A DNA stretch of 37,571 bases from Gammaproteobacteria bacterium (GCA_002730035.1 PBYU01000012.1:55867-93437); one strand, 5' to 3'. Counted from the stretch's first letter, positions 8,510-18,910 are shown. Made by a program: numbers and translations. Notes: generated by a model not told the origin, from the sequence alone.

Positions 8510-9868
8510 TTAGTCCAACGCCGGATAGGTTTCGTAGAAATCTATAGCAAGCTCACGTCGCTCGGCGAGTATGTTGAAACGACTCTTGATGCTGTTTATA
8601 AAGGTTATATAGCTATTGGCCGAGCTTTGGTCTCTTTCATCGCCGATATCGGCAGCCTCTGTGGCGGCTTCCAGGGCAGCTTCGAAATCGTCGAGTTCCA
8701 GCCGCGAACGAGATAACCACATCAGCGTTTCCGCTCGGTCACCGAGATTGCCCATGTCGATTGCCTGCTGGAATGCCTCGGCGGCCTCCTCGTAATCGGT
8801 CATTATGTAATGAATATAGCCGACAGTGTCATACCCGTCCCCACTGTCTGAGATCTCCGCGACTCGCTTGGCAGGTTCCAGTGCCTCTGCCCACATATTG
8901 GAGAGTAAATACATCTGCCCGAAAGTCTCCAGATTGTCCTCAGTTGCCTCGATGAAGCCCGTATCCAAACCATCCATAATGATCTTGCTACCGCTGGCTG
9001 GAATATCCAGTCCAGCCATGGATTGTCCAAGGTTGAGGAAACGATTCTCATCGTCCAGAAAACCTTTCAGGTAAGCCAGATTGAGAGACTGTACGCGGTG
9101 ATCTTCCTCATCGATACTGGCGTAGAGGGAGCTCAGGTTGATCCAGTCCGTAGCATCGTCGAACAAAATGATCATAGTCTTGGTGAGCACCAGTGCGTTA
9201 GCGTAGTCTTCCAGGTTGAAATACAGACCGTTTAAGTAGCTGTAGTCATCTCTACCGAGCTCCTCGCCAGCATCCAGCAGGAATTCCATGTAAGCGATCC
9301 AGTAAGGCTTCGCCTCGGTGAACTCATCCAGCTGGTAATGCGCATAGGAGAGTCCGCGGTAGACAATGTCATCTTCTTCAAGTGACAGTTCGCGCCAGCC
9401 CACGTAATTATTGATTGAATTCCGCCAGTCTTCCTCGGCCGCGTAGAGCTGGCCCAGTGAGCGCAGAGTCCTCAGCCGAATGTCTTCGCGGAGCTCTTCG
9501 ATTAGCAGAATCTCTTCGAAAGTGCGGATGGCGCCCGGATAATCTTCGAGGGTGAGGTAATAGTTCGTGTAGAAATTCAGCAGAGTCGACTTCTCGAAGT
9601 CGTTCATGCGTTGCCAGCGACGCTCCCTTAATTCATCGAGCTCTTCTTTGGCTGCTACCAGATCCGGTTCGTCTTCGGGATCTTCCGGAGTCATTAACTC
9701 CTGAATCCGCGTCACGGAACGCATAACTTGCTGCCCGAGCGTGCCGGAAGTACGGGCTGTTGGTGGAGCGCGCTGTTCTTCGCCCGCTATTACAAGCTGA
9801 GCCGGCATCATGGGCACAGCCAATGCAGCGATCAGAAAACCCAGCTTAAGATGATTTCTCATTGTCAT
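8510..9868 (-). CDS. Periplasmic TPR-repeat protein of the TonB2/TtpC cluster
   Basis: 452 residues with an N-terminal signal peptide (hydrophobic LGFLIAALAVPMMPAQLVIA, about 9-28) and no lipobox. The rest is helical and rich in acidic residues, with TPR-like repeats such as the YPGAIRTFEEIL segment, a repeat around 'YDTVGYIHYIMTDYEEAAEA', and a C-terminal one around DDFEAALEAATEAADIG. Start ATG at 9868 with GAGGA upstream; only 3 bases separate it from the tonB stop, so translation is likely coupled. In Vibrio the TonB2 operon also ends with a TPR gene. Its biochemical role is not known; a scaffold or outer-membrane-proximal partner is inference. Confidence 0.85.
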   Translation of the reverse strand: MTMRNHLKLGFLIAALAVPMMPAQLVIAGEEQRAPPTARTSGTLGQQVMRSVTRIQELMTPEDPEDEPDLVAAKEELDELRERRWQRMNDFEKSTLLNFYTNYYLTLEDYPGAIRTFEEILLIEELREDIRLRTLRSLGQLYAAEEDWRNSINNYVGWRELSLEEDDIVYRGLSYAHYQLDEFTEAKPYWIAYMEFLLDAGEELGRDDYSYLNGLYFNLEDYANALVLTKTMIILFDDATDWINLSSLYASIDEEDHRVQSLNLAYLKGFLDDENRFLNLGQSMAGLDIPASGSKIIMDGLDTGFIEATEDNLETFGQMYLLSNMWAEALEPAKRVAEISDSGDGYDTVGYIHYIMTDYEEAAEAFQQAIDMGNLGDRAETLMWLSRSRLELDDFEAALEAATEAADIGDERDQSSANSYITFINSIKSRFNILAERRELAIDFYETYPALD

Positions 9869-9871
9869 TTA

Positions 9872-10486
9872 TCAATCCTCAAGCTGATAACGGAACAGGT
9901 ATTGCACTCCGGTGACTTCAACCCCGATGCCGTCCTGTACACGCGGTTGAAACTTGAAACGAACGGCGGCGCGAGTTGAAGACCGATCGAAGATGGAGGG
10001 CGGCTCGGCGTCCACTACTATGATGGAATCCTCGACCACACCACCCTGCCCATCCACGGTAAAACTCACCAGGCACCAGCCCTCGATGCCACGTTGAGCG
10101 GCTCGGGTCGGGTACTGGGGTGCAATCGCCACCAGGGGCAGAAAATCACCGTCTGTTGCCGAGATAGAGGCATTAGAAAGTTGCAAGCCTGTGTCTATTT
10201 CAATCGAGGCGCGCTCGATGTTGAGAGAAGGTCCGGCGTCCATGTTGATCTGCTTTTCCTGCACTTCCGGCTGTTCGTCTACTAATTCTTCGATTGGTTC
10301 CGGTTTATCAATTTCTTCGATAACTTCCAATTCGATATCCGGCATGGTCGCATCGACAATTTTGACCACCGTAACCCGCTCATCTAATCGTTGGCCAGTA
10401 GCGATCAGGAACTGCATAAAATAGAACAGTCCCAGAGTAATACCGGCAGCCATTACCATGGAAATAGCCCATCTGATTACTATCAT
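9872..10486 (-). CDS. tonB: TonB-family energy transducer (TonB2 type)
   Basis: Carries energy from an ExbB/ExbD proton channel to outer-membrane receptors. 204 residues: a single N-terminal membrane anchor (about 5-30), a short acidic linker (EPIEELVDEQPEVQEKQ) in place of the long Pro-Lys spacer of E. coli TonB, and a C-terminal TonB domain (about 115-200) with QYPTRAAQRGIEGWCLVSF and a final YLFRYQLED strand. The anchor has no His, so the SxxxH motif of classical TonB is absent. The ATG at 10486 has a GGAGG site inside the end of exbD. It lies between exbD and the TPR gene with 3-base gaps on both sides. Confidence 0.92.
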   Translation of the reverse strand: MIVIRWAISMVMAAGITLGLFYFMQFLIATGQRLDERVTVVKIVDATMPDIELEVIEEIDKPEPIEELVDEQPEVQEKQINMDAGPSLNIERASIEIDTGLQLSNASISATDGDFLPLVAIAPQYPTRAAQRGIEGWCLVSFTVDGQGGVVEDSIIVVDAEPPSIFDRSSTRAAVRFKFQPRVQDGIGVEVTGVQYLFRYQLED

Positions 10487-10489
10487 CGT

Positions 10490-10897
10490 CTATGCCTCCG
10501 CTGAAATTGATACATTGTCTATATTGGCTTCTCTTGCAGCCTGCAGAATCAACATCACTTGCTCGTTGTTCGCGCTCTCGTCCGCCTGGATGATTATGGC
10601 CGAGTTCGGCGCGTCAGCTAATCGCAATTCAAATCGGGAGCGGATAAAGCGCGGGTCAATTTGGTCACCGTCGATCCAGATATCGCCGTTCGGTCCCACC
10701 GCGATCAAGATAAGATCGCCCGAAGTGGGGTCGACAGTGGATGCCTCCGGCCTGGTTACTTCTATACCAGCCTCGGTAACAAAAACCGATGTCACGATAA
10801 AAAATATAAGAAGGATAAAGACAACATCCAACATGGGGGTGAGATCGATCTCGCCCGCCTCGTCCTGTTGCCGCCTCTTCATTACTCCTGATTTCAT
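10490..10897 (-). CDS. exbD: ExbD/TolR-family biopolymer transport protein
   Basis: Membrane-anchored partner of ExbB in the proton-driven motor for TonB. 135 residues: a short cytosolic N-terminus, one transmembrane helix (about 22-43) with the conserved LTPMLDVVFILLIFF motif, where Asp24 is the expected proton-carrying residue, then a periplasmic domain ending with AREANIDNVSISAEA. The ATG at 10897 is preceded by GAAGGA at good spacing, favouring it over the Met six codons in. It is 34 bases after exbB. Confidence 0.95.
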   Translation of the reverse strand: MKSGVMKRRQQDEAGEIDLTPMLDVVFILLIFFIVTSVFVTEAGIEVTRPEASTVDPTSGDLILIAVGPNGDIWIDGDQIDPRFIRSRFELRLADAPNSAIIIQADESANNEQVMLILQAAREANIDNVSISAEA

Positions 10898-10931
10898 GTT
10901 TAATCCTTCATCTTTACTATTAAGAGAGCAC

Positions 10932-11462
10932 TTACTGTGAAAGTGCTAAGTGGTCCTCGAGCAATTCCAAGTCTCGATCAACCTTGCCCTTAAGATAGTT
11001 GTAGACAAAAATCCCTGAAATCGCACCGACCATTCCAGCCATGGTGGGAATGGTGGCCATCGAAACGCCTCCAGCCATCGACTTAGCGTCGCCGCCACCG
11101 CTCACTGACATGGTAAAGAACACATTGATCATTCCTGTAACCGTGCCAATCAGCCCCATTAATGGACAGATCGTTACTAACACTTCAATAACTGGCAGAG
11201 TACTTCTCACGTCTACCGATATTTTGGAAATCATCATGGATCGTATCTGATGCGCACTCCAGGAGTGCGTATCAGACCGCGAATTCCAAGCGACTAAAGT
11301 GTTCTTTACATTTTTCTTATGTGTAGTATTCAGGTACCAAATACGTTCAAAAACGAGTGTCCACTTAATTAACAAAAGTAACGCTATGTAATTAAGTACT
11401 GGTCCTCCTCTATTCATAAACGTGTTAACCGCATCCAGAATATCTAAAAATGTGAAATACAT
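10932..11462 (-). CDS. exbB: ExbB/MotA/TolQ-family proton channel protein (short form)
   Basis: Channel subunit working with ExbD. 176 residues with three membrane helices: about 20-40 (YIALLLLIKWTLVFERIWYL), 87-112 (PVIEVLVTICPLMGLIGTVTGM) and 125-155. The family motif PLMGLIGTVTGMI and the GGG...MAGGVS segment are intact. The ATG at 11462 has an AGAAGG ribosome site. It is the second ExbB-like protein of the operon, following the long form by 25 bases, as ExbB2 follows TtpC in Vibrio. Confidence 0.94.
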   Translation of the reverse strand: MYFTFLDILDAVNTFMNRGGPVLNYIALLLLIKWTLVFERIWYLNTTHKKNVKNTLVAWNSRSDTHSWSAHQIRSMMISKISVDVRSTLPVIEVLVTICPLMGLIGTVTGMINVFFTMSVSGGGDAKSMAGGVSMATIPTMAGMVGAISGIFVYNYLKGKVDRDLELLEDHLALSQ

Positions 11463-11487
11463 GTTTTTTTACCTTCTGGAATGAAGA

Positions 11488-12870
11488 CTATGCGTTAGCA
11501 AGTCGCTCAGCTTTATCAGCTATCATGCCGGTCGCCTGCTCTTCCAAGATGTGAATTATGGTGTCGCTGCGAGCCTTAAGCACTGTATGCATAAAGATTG
11601 TAGGAATAGCCACCACGATACCTAACACCGTAGTCATGAGTGCCGAGGAGATGCCTCCTGCCATGATAGTCGGATCGCCTGCACCGTAAACGGTAATCTG
11701 TTGGAATACGTCAATCATACCGGTCACTGTGCCTAACAGCCCTCCCAGGGGTGCGATGGTGGCAATCATTTTAATGATGGTAAGCATGCTTTCCAGTGCT
11801 GGGGTTTCATGCAATATTGCCTCACCAAGTTTCAATTCCAGGGTTTCTGTATCGGCGCTTGGGTTTGATTCCGCGACCATTAATACTCTGCCCAGAGGAT
11901 TATTATTATTTGGTTTGTCGTTCTTCAACTGAGAGCGAACCTTAATCGACGTCAGAGACAGCAGTAGCAATCGGAAAAAGCCCATGAGTATGCCGACAAT
12001 ACCCACACCGATGATAATAAATCCAATGGTACGGGCATTATTCATCACCTGTTCTTCAACTGTAGGGAAGTTAACCAGGTTGGCCAATACCTGGCCACCC
12101 ACTCCACCGGTTGGATCGATCCCGACTTGTGTAAAGCCAGAACTTGCACTCTGAAGGGCGGCGGCCGAAGCGACAATTCCAGCATCAGGCTGCCTCGGAA
12201 GAACCTGCAGGTGACCGATGTCGCCGTTGTAGCTCAGATAGTCACCATCAGACACAGCATTAAATGCACCGATACGGGTAATGCTACGGTTGGCGGTTTC
12301 GCCAGTCGGCAGCGTTACATCGCCGTTGTAGGTTACGACCCGGGCAGACTCGGTCAACTCTTGATGCATGAAGAACCAGAAGCGTTCCATCTCTGCAGGA
12401 TTGAGCTGCTCGACAGTACTTCCGGCTCGCTCGATGATTTCCTCGAGTTGTTCGGAGCGTCCAATGTATTGAGCGCTGATCAGCGAATTCTGGAAGTTAC
12501 TGAGAAAGTCCCCCGCTACACCCTGCAGCGTGCCGAACAGCTCGTTCAGGTCGCCACGGCGGTCACGTAGAACCGTTCGCAGGTCGGCAATGATGATCTC
12601 ATTAGCCTGGAAGGTGTCACTGAGTTGCACCTGGAGTTCTTCCTGCTCGACAATCCGCTCGTTAGTCGTGTCCAGAATCTCCTGCTGTCGATTGGCATTC
12701 TGTTCAAATTCCTGGACACGTTGCAAATACCTTTCGGATTCTGCGACACGATCGTTTTCGACCAGATCAAGCAAGTCGCTTAGCGAGGTCGCCTGGGCGA
12801 AAACTTGTGTTGATCCTGCCAACAGAAACGTAGCCGCCGCGAGGTATGTCATTTTTTGAAAGTATTTCAC
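11488..12870 (-). CDS. ttpC: ExbB-like protein with long periplasmic N-terminal domain (TtpC-like)
   Basis: 460 residues. Signal peptide 1-26 (ending VFAQA), then a periplasmic region of about 250 residues: coiled coil at roughly 35-155 and a small beta-rich part with a TRIG motif at 198-201. A first membrane helix at about 281-306 is followed by a MotA/TolQ/ExbB domain (362-430) with PLGGLLGTVTGMIDVFQ and MAGGISSAL. This matches Vibrio TtpC, an extra ExbB-like component required by TonB2. The GTG start at 12870 has a strong GGAGG site and overlaps the DUF3450 stop by 4 bases (GTGA). Residues 162-201 resemble part of the DUF3450 neighbour. Confidence 0.9.
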   Translation of the reverse strand: MKYFQKMTYLAAATFLLAGSTQVFAQATSLSDLLDLVENDRVAESERYLQRVQEFEQNANRQQEILDTTNERIVEQEELQVQLSDTFQANEIIIADLRTVLRDRRGDLNELFGTLQGVAGDFLSNFQNSLISAQYIGRSEQLEEIIERAGSTVEQLNPAEMERFWFFMHQELTESARVVTYNGDVTLPTGETANRSITRIGAFNAVSDGDYLSYNGDIGHLQVLPRQPDAGIVASAAALQSASSGFTQVGIDPTGGVGGQVLANLVNFPTVEEQVMNNARTIGFIIIGVGIVGILMGFFRLLLLSLTSIKVRSQLKNDKPNNNNPLGRVLMVAESNPSADTETLELKLGEAILHETPALESMLTIIKMIATIAPLGGLLGTVTGMIDVFQQITVYGAGDPTIMAGGISSALMTTVLGIVVAIPTIFMHTVLKARSDTIIHILEEQATGMIADKAERLANA

Positions 12871-13670
12871 TGTACTACCTCCGGCGCTGATACTGGCAAG
12901 TTGAGGATATCTGGAGCTTCGAGATTGGAGACTACTCGAATTGCTTTTTGCACTTCCTGACGATAATCACCGGCCGGTAGCTCTACCCATTGTCGAGAAT
13001 TATTGTCCCAGGCGCCTGTAACTTGACGATCAGTGGTCTGATACATCAATGCCACTCTTCCAATTCTGGCGACATTCACGTCCCGGTCTACGCCACCTAA
13101 GGTTATAGTATCGGGATAGGTTTCGTAGGTTCGTCCGTACTGAGTTTCGGTTTGATACATCACTAGAACCTGGCGAAATTTTTCTGCAATGGAGACATCG
13201 GGATTGTCGATTGCAGCGCGGGCAAACTGAATCCTGTTCTGACGCTCATCGATACGGAAAGGATAATCCAGTTCGATAAATTGACTGATGCCAGAGAGCA
13301 TCTTTTCCATTAATAAGGGAATTTCGCGAGTAATTTCCTCCACCCCGTCGATAGATTCATTCAGTGTGGTGATTTGCTCGTTCTGAGCGGAAATCTGCAT
13401 ACGCCAGCCCGCGTTGAGTACCAGTAATGCCTCCAGGGCATCGTTAGCTCGTTTAAATTCTTCAAAGGTAGTACTGGCCTGGTTTGCCAGCCTGCTGATT
13501 TCTTCTTGTGATTGAGCGGAAGCGGAGTACTTGACGCTAATTCCTTCCATTGCCCGATCAATGATACTGCTATCTACGAGAATTTCCGCAGCTTGCGCAA
13601 CACCTAAGAAGCACGAAATGAGCAATGCCAGAGCAGATACACTCACTTTAGTAATTCGACGGTCATTCAT
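12867..13670 (-). CDS. DUF3450 family periplasmic protein
   Basis: 267 residues with a cleavable signal peptide (hydrophobic 9-24, cut after VAQAA). Residues about 50-125 look like a coiled coil, followed by PLLMEKMLSGISQFIELDYPF-type family sequence, an EKFRQVLVMYQTE segment (163-175) and ARIGRVALMYQT (201-212), all typical of DUF3450. It is the first gene of the operon; the ATG at 13670 has AGGA upstream. Its coupling to the TtpC-like gene (4-base overlap) and shared sequence pattern suggest the two products act together in the periplasm (inference). No enzymatic motif is seen. Confidence 0.88.
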   Translation of the reverse strand: MNDRRITKVSVSALALLISCFLGVAQAAEILVDSSIIDRAMEGISVKYSASAQSQEEISRLANQASTTFEEFKRANDALEALLVLNAGWRMQISAQNEQITTLNESIDGVEEITREIPLLMEKMLSGISQFIELDYPFRIDERQNRIQFARAAIDNPDVSIAEKFRQVLVMYQTETQYGRTYETYPDTITLGGVDRDVNVARIGRVALMYQTTDRQVTGAWDNNSRQWVELPAGDYRQEVQKAIRVVSNLEAPDILNLPVSAPEVVQ

Positions 13671-13683
13671 GTTACATCCTATT

Positions 13684-13715
13684 TCTTGTTAACAAGATCA
13701 GGTCCAATTAATTGG
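13684..13715. promoter_or_regulatory. Pair of perfect palindromes upstream of the DUF3450 gene
   Basis: TCTTGTTAACAAGA (13684-13697) is a perfect 14-base palindrome and CCAATTAATTGG (13704-13715) a perfect 12-base one; their centres are 19 bases apart. They lie 14 to 45 bases upstream of the DUF3450 ATG, where a repressor or activator would act. The two have different sequences, so they may bind different proteins. Operator function is inference. Confidence 0.45.
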
Positions 13716-13846
13716 GATCGCTTTGCGACACTTACCATTTATTTAACTAGACACGAAAAATACTTTCTTATTTATCTATCCCTACCCTTAATCTGTCCAA
13801 GAATTCCCTGACCTCTCCAGTCTCTCAAAATCGACAGTTTTCCTTG

Positions 13847-13912
13847 AAAAAAACCGACCGAAAGTTACCGTTCTACTCACTTTTTATCAAAATGAGAAGC
13901 ATAGTAACTTTC
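13847..13912 (-). terminator. Long imperfect hairpin with T-run, probable end of the sdh-suc transcript
   Basis: Arms 13860-13883 and 13889-13912 (24 bases each, 5-base loop) pair at about 21 of 24 positions when read as minus-strand RNA, including a perfect outer GAAAGTTAC/GTAACTTTC. The minus strand pairs better than the plus strand. Seven T residues follow on the minus strand (plus-strand A-run 13847-13853) after a GGTCGG segment. It lies about 180 bases past the sucD stop. The gap between stem and T-run is longer than in textbook terminators. Confidence 0.5.
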
Positions 13913-14092
13913 CAATCGACCAGGCTATTTGGATTTTTACCAATAGGCCTATAGTCCCTGAAATTCAGCGTTTCAAGCCAAATTTGCGGCTAAGCCTACC
14001 ACACTACCTTAAGTATTTAGAACCTTTTGCGCTGCAAAAGTTATCTCAATAGTGCCTGACAGTTATTCGTGCAAATCGCCATTCGATTCAAA

Positions 14093-14965
14093 TTACCAAC
14101 CGGTAATTTCAGCCAATCCACTGCCAATTTCTGCCAGAGACCGAACGGTTTTGACTCCTGCATCCTGCAGTGCGGCAAACTTCTCATCGGCAGTACCTTT
14201 ACCGCCGGAAATTATGGCGCCGGCATGACCCATGCGCTTGCCTGGGGGTGCAGTCACCCCAGCAATATAGGCCAACACCGGCTTGCCAACGTTTACCTTG
14301 ATGAAGGCGGCGGCCTCTTCTTCGGCTGTGCCGCCAATTTCGCCAATCATGACGATTGCCTCAGTCTGGGAATCCTCTTCGAACATGGCCAGGATATCGA
14401 TAAAGTTCGAACCGGGAATCGGATCGCCACCGAGACCCACACATGAAGACTGGCCGTAACCATGGCCTGTCGTTTGCTTCACGGCTTCGTAGGTTAGAGT
14501 CCCGGAGCGAGACACGACGCCCACCTTTCCGGGTAGGTGAATATGACCGGGCATGATGCCGATTTTGCACTGTCCCGGCGTAATTACGCCGGGACAGTTC
14601 GGCCCAATCAGGCGAGTTCCCAGTTGATCGCATTTTTCCTTCGCCACCAGCATATCCAGCGTCGGGATGCCCTCGGTGATGCAGACGATCAACTCGATGC
14701 CGGCTGCCGCCGCCTCCAGAATGGAATCCTTGCAAAAGGCTGCCGGTACATAGATCACCGAGGCGTTAGCGCCGCTATCGTTGACCGCTTCCTTCACAGT
14801 ATTGAACACCGGCAGCTCGAGATGCACCTGGCCGCCCTTGCCGGGTGTCACGCCACCGACCATTTTAGTGCCATACTCGATGGCCTGCTGTGAGTGAAAT
14901 GTGCCCTGGGAGCCGGTGAAGCCCTGACAGATTACTCTGGTGTCGCTATTAACGATAATGCTCAT
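14093..14965 (-). CDS. sucD: Succinyl-CoA synthetase subunit alpha
   Basis: With SucC, converts succinyl-CoA, phosphate and nucleoside diphosphate to succinate, CoA and a nucleoside triphosphate in the TCA cycle. 290 residues, normal length. The CoA-binding Rossmann part begins with [17 protein letters not shown], and the phosphorylated active-site His lies in GHAGAIISG near residue 246. The start overlaps the sucC stop by 4 bases, so translation is coupled. Last gene of the sdh-suc operon. Confidence 0.98.
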   Translation of the reverse strand: MSIIVNSDTRVICQGFTGSQGTFHSQQAIEYGTKMVGGVTPGKGGQVHLELPVFNTVKEAVNDSGANASVIYVPAAFCKDSILEAAAAGIELIVCITEGIPTLDMLVAKEKCDQLGTRLIGPNCPGVITPGQCKIGIMPGHIHLPGKVGVVSRSGTLTYEAVKQTTGHGYGQSSCVGLGGDPIPGSNFIDILAMFEEDSQTEAIVMIGEIGGTAEEEAAAFIKVNVGKPVLAYIAGVTAPPGKRMGHAGAIISGGKGTADEKFAALQDAGVKTVRSLAEIGSGLAEITGW

Positions 14966-16131
14966 TGCGCACCTCCGGCCGCAGCGACAGCTTTTTCGGC
15001 TGCGTCGGACAGGCTGGTGGCTGCAATGATATTAAAATCGCTGTTCTGCAATACCTCACGACCCAGCTCGGCGTTATTACCTTCCAGACGTACCACCACT
15101 GGCACGTCAACACCGACCTCCTCGACAGCGCCAATCACCCCTTCAGCAATCAGATCACAGCGCACGATACCACCGAAGATATTGACCAGTACTGCGGCGA
15201 CATTTGCGTCGGAGAGAATAATCTTGAATGCCTCGGTGACGCGTTCCCTGGTAGCTCCTCCTCCCACGTCCAGGAAATTGGCCGGGCTACCGCCGTAGAG
15301 TTGCACGATATCCATGGTACCCATGGCCAGTCCGGCGCCATTGACCATGCAGCCGATATTGCCATCGAGCGCCACGTAGCTCAGATCCCAATGAGCCGCC
15401 TGGACTTCCCGTTCGTCTTCCTGGCTCGGGTCATGCATTGTTCTTAGTTTGGGCTGTCGATACAGCGCGTTGCCGTCGATATTGATCTTACCATCCAGGC
15501 AATGTAGATCGCCTTCATCGGTAATGACCAGGGGGTTTATCTCCAGCAGCGCCAGGTCCATCTCCTGAAACAATCTGGCCAGCGCCAGGAACAAGCTGGT
15601 GAACTGTTTGATCTGTTTTCCCTGCAGACCGAGTTGGAAGGCCAGTTCCCGACCCTGGTACGACTGCGGGCCGGTGAGAGGATCGATACTGGTCTTGAGT
15701 ATCTTCTCCGGCGTCTGCGCCGCTACTTTTTCTATTTCCACGCCCCCTTCGACCGATGCCATAAATACGATGCGGCGCGTCGAACGATCTATCACCGCAC
15801 CGAGGTATAATTCCTGGGCAATATCGATGCAAGCCTCCACCAGGATTTTGTGCACCGGTTGGCCGTTGCCATCGGTCTGATAGGTGACAAGATTCTTACC
15901 CAGCCACTGCTCGGCAAATTGACCGGCCTCTTCGGCTGACTCGACCAGCTTTACACCACCGGCTTTGCCTCGCCCGCCTGCGTGTACCTGTGCCTTGACG
16001 ACCCATTTATCGCCCCCTATTGTGGCGGTTGCGGCGGCGGCCTGCTCCACCGTCTCGACAGCCAGGCCTTTAGACACGGGCAAACCATAGTCGGCAAATA
16101 ACTGCTTTGCCTGGTATTCATGTAAATTCAT
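14962..16131 (-). CDS. sucC: Succinyl-CoA synthetase subunit beta
   Basis: Nucleotide-binding subunit of succinyl-CoA synthetase. 389 residues, the standard length (388 in E. coli). The ATP-grasp domain starts with [19 protein letters not shown] and contains [16 protein letters not shown] near 46-61; ALLEINPLV and [13 protein letters not shown] bind metal and nucleotide; the C-terminal half carries FLDVGGGAT and [15 protein letters not shown] ribosome site precedes the ATG at 16131. It follows lpd by 54 bases. Confidence 0.98.
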   Translation of the reverse strand: MNLHEYQAKQLFADYGLPVSKGLAVETVEQAAAATATIGGDKWVVKAQVHAGGRGKAGGVKLVESAEEAGQFAEQWLGKNLVTYQTDGNGQPVHKILVEACIDIAQELYLGAVIDRSTRRIVFMASVEGGVEIEKVAAQTPEKILKTSIDPLTGPQSYQGRELAFQLGLQGKQIKQFTSLFLALARLFQEMDLALLEINPLVITDEGDLHCLDGKINIDGNALYRQPKLRTMHDPSQEDEREVQAAHWDLSYVALDGNIGCMVNGAGLAMGTMDIVQLYGGSPANFLDVGGGATRERVTEAFKIILSDANVAAVLVNIFGGIVRCDLIAEGVIGAVEEVGVDVPVVVRLEGNNAELGREVLQNSDFNIIAATSLSDAAEKAVAAAGGAQ

Positions 16132-16185
16132 TTGGACTCCATCGGTGAGTGAATTCTGCTAGCGGCCAACCTGGGGGACCAACCC

Positions 16186-17646
<1,461 letters not shown>

Positions 17647-17660
17647 TCAGAAGGTGTTAA

Positions 17661-18896
17661 TCAGATTTCGAGCAGCAGTCGCGTCGGGTCTTCCAATAGC
17701 TCTTTAATTGCCACGAGAAATTGTACAGCCTCTTTGCCATCCATGATTCTATGATCATAGGAGAGCGCCAGGTACATCATCGGCAGAATTTTAACCTCAC
17801 CGCCCACCGCCATGGGTCGTTCCTGGATTTTATGCATACCCAGAATTGCAGTCTGTGGTGGGTTGAGAATCGGCGTAGACAATAGCGATCCAAAAACGCC
17901 GCCATTGGAGATCGTAAAGGTACCGCCGGTCATATCTTCGATAGCGAGCTTGCCCTCGCGAGCCTTCTCTGTGAAAGTTCGAATCTCTTTTTCGATATGT
18001 GCCAGACCTTTGTTATCGGCGTTCCTGAGCACTGGCACGACTAGCCCCCTGGATGAAGACACCGCAACGCCGATGTCCTGGTAGCCATGGTAGACTATGT
18101 CATCACCGTCGATAGATGCATTCACCCCTGGAAATTTTTTCAATGCTTCGGTGCAGGCGCGCACAAAGAAAGACATAAACCCAAGCCGAACCCCATCATG
18201 GGTCTTTTCGAACTCTTCTTTATGCCGATTGCGTATGCCGATTACCGCCTGCATGCTGACTTCGTTAAAAGTCGTCAGCATTGCCGTGGTCTGAGTAGCC
18301 TGCAACATTCTCTCGGCCACTTTGGCACGTAACCGGCTCATCGGTACCCGCTCCTCGATGCGTTCTTGATTAGATCTTTCAAGAGAGGATGTGAGAGGGT
18401 CACCTGGCACTTCGGTAACAGGCCTTTGCTGTGGGGCAGGAGCGGTGATGAAGTTCACAACATCTTCTTTGGTGATTCGACTATCCTTTCCAGTTCCAGC
18501 TATGGCTGCTACTGCCAGTTGGTTTTCCTCTATCAATTTCCTGGCAGCCGGGCTGATAATACGGTCGTCAGAAGATTCGGGGAGTGATGGGCTAGCGGAG
18601 TCCTCGGTATGCTCGTCAACTGAGCTGTCTGATAGATTATCGTCCACTGTCGGTGCATCGCCCGGCTCGACACTACCAATGGCTTCATTGCTGACGATAG
18701 TGTCCCCGGAGTTTTTCAGAATCTCTTTAAGCGTGCCGTCGGTCGGGGATACGACCTCGATAACAACTTTATCGGTCTCAATATCTACCAGTAGTTCATC
18801 CATTGCTACCGGATCGCCAATCTTCTTGTACCACGTCGCGATCGTTCCATCGGGTACCGACTCGGGTAAAGTTGGGGCTTTAATTTCGATTGTCAT
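17661..18896 (-). CDS. sucB: Dihydrolipoamide succinyltransferase (2-oxoglutarate dehydrogenase E2)
   Basis: Core of the 2-oxoglutarate dehydrogenase complex; transfers the succinyl group to CoA. 411 residues: an N-terminal lipoyl domain with [11 protein letters not shown] (lipoylated Lys43), an acidic linker at about 78-110, an E3/E1-binding domain with [12 protein letters not shown] near 113, a second flexible linker, and the catalytic domain with SYDHRIMDG (His382, Asp386). The ATG at 18896 has AGGA upstream, 14 bases after the sucA stop. Confidence 0.98.
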   Translation of the reverse strand: MTIEIKAPTLPESVPDGTIATWYKKIGDPVAMDELLVDIETDKVVIEVVSPTDGTLKEILKNSGDTIVSNEAIGSVEPGDAPTVDDNLSDSSVDEHTEDSASPSLPESSDDRIISPAARKLIEENQLAVAAIAGTGKDSRITKEDVVNFITAPAPQQRPVTEVPGDPLTSSLERSNQERIEERVPMSRLRAKVAERMLQATQTTAMLTTFNEVSMQAVIGIRNRHKEEFEKTHDGVRLGFMSFFVRACTEALKKFPGVNASIDGDDIVYHGYQDIGVAVSSSRGLVVPVLRNADNKGLAHIEKEIRTFTEKAREGKLAIEDMTGGTFTISNGGVFGSLLSTPILNPPQTAILGMHKIQERPMAVGGEVKILPMMYLALSYDHRIMDGKEAVQFLVAIKELLEDPTRLLLEI

Positions 18897-18910
18897 AGCT
18901 AATCCTGATG

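Larger units (their letters stand above)
13671..14092. other. Non-coding gap between sucD and the DUF3450-TonB operon
   Basis: 422 bases without a credible gene, AT-rich relative to its surroundings. It holds a short stem near the sucD end (14024-14040, CTTTTGC-GCT-GCAAAAG, no T-run), a long imperfect hairpin with a minus-strand T-run (13847-13912), and two perfect palindromes close to the DUF3450 start (13684-13715). No convincing -35/-10 pair for the DUF3450 operon was found; TTGGAC near 13800 with an AT-rich stretch downstream is only a weak possibility. No Fur box matching the consensus was seen. Confidence 0.6.

Noticed and set aside
13741..13800. Possible Fur box in the AT-rich stretch before the DUF3450 gene
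   Set aside because: GATA-like repeats are present but do not form the 19-base Fur consensus or its symmetric core.
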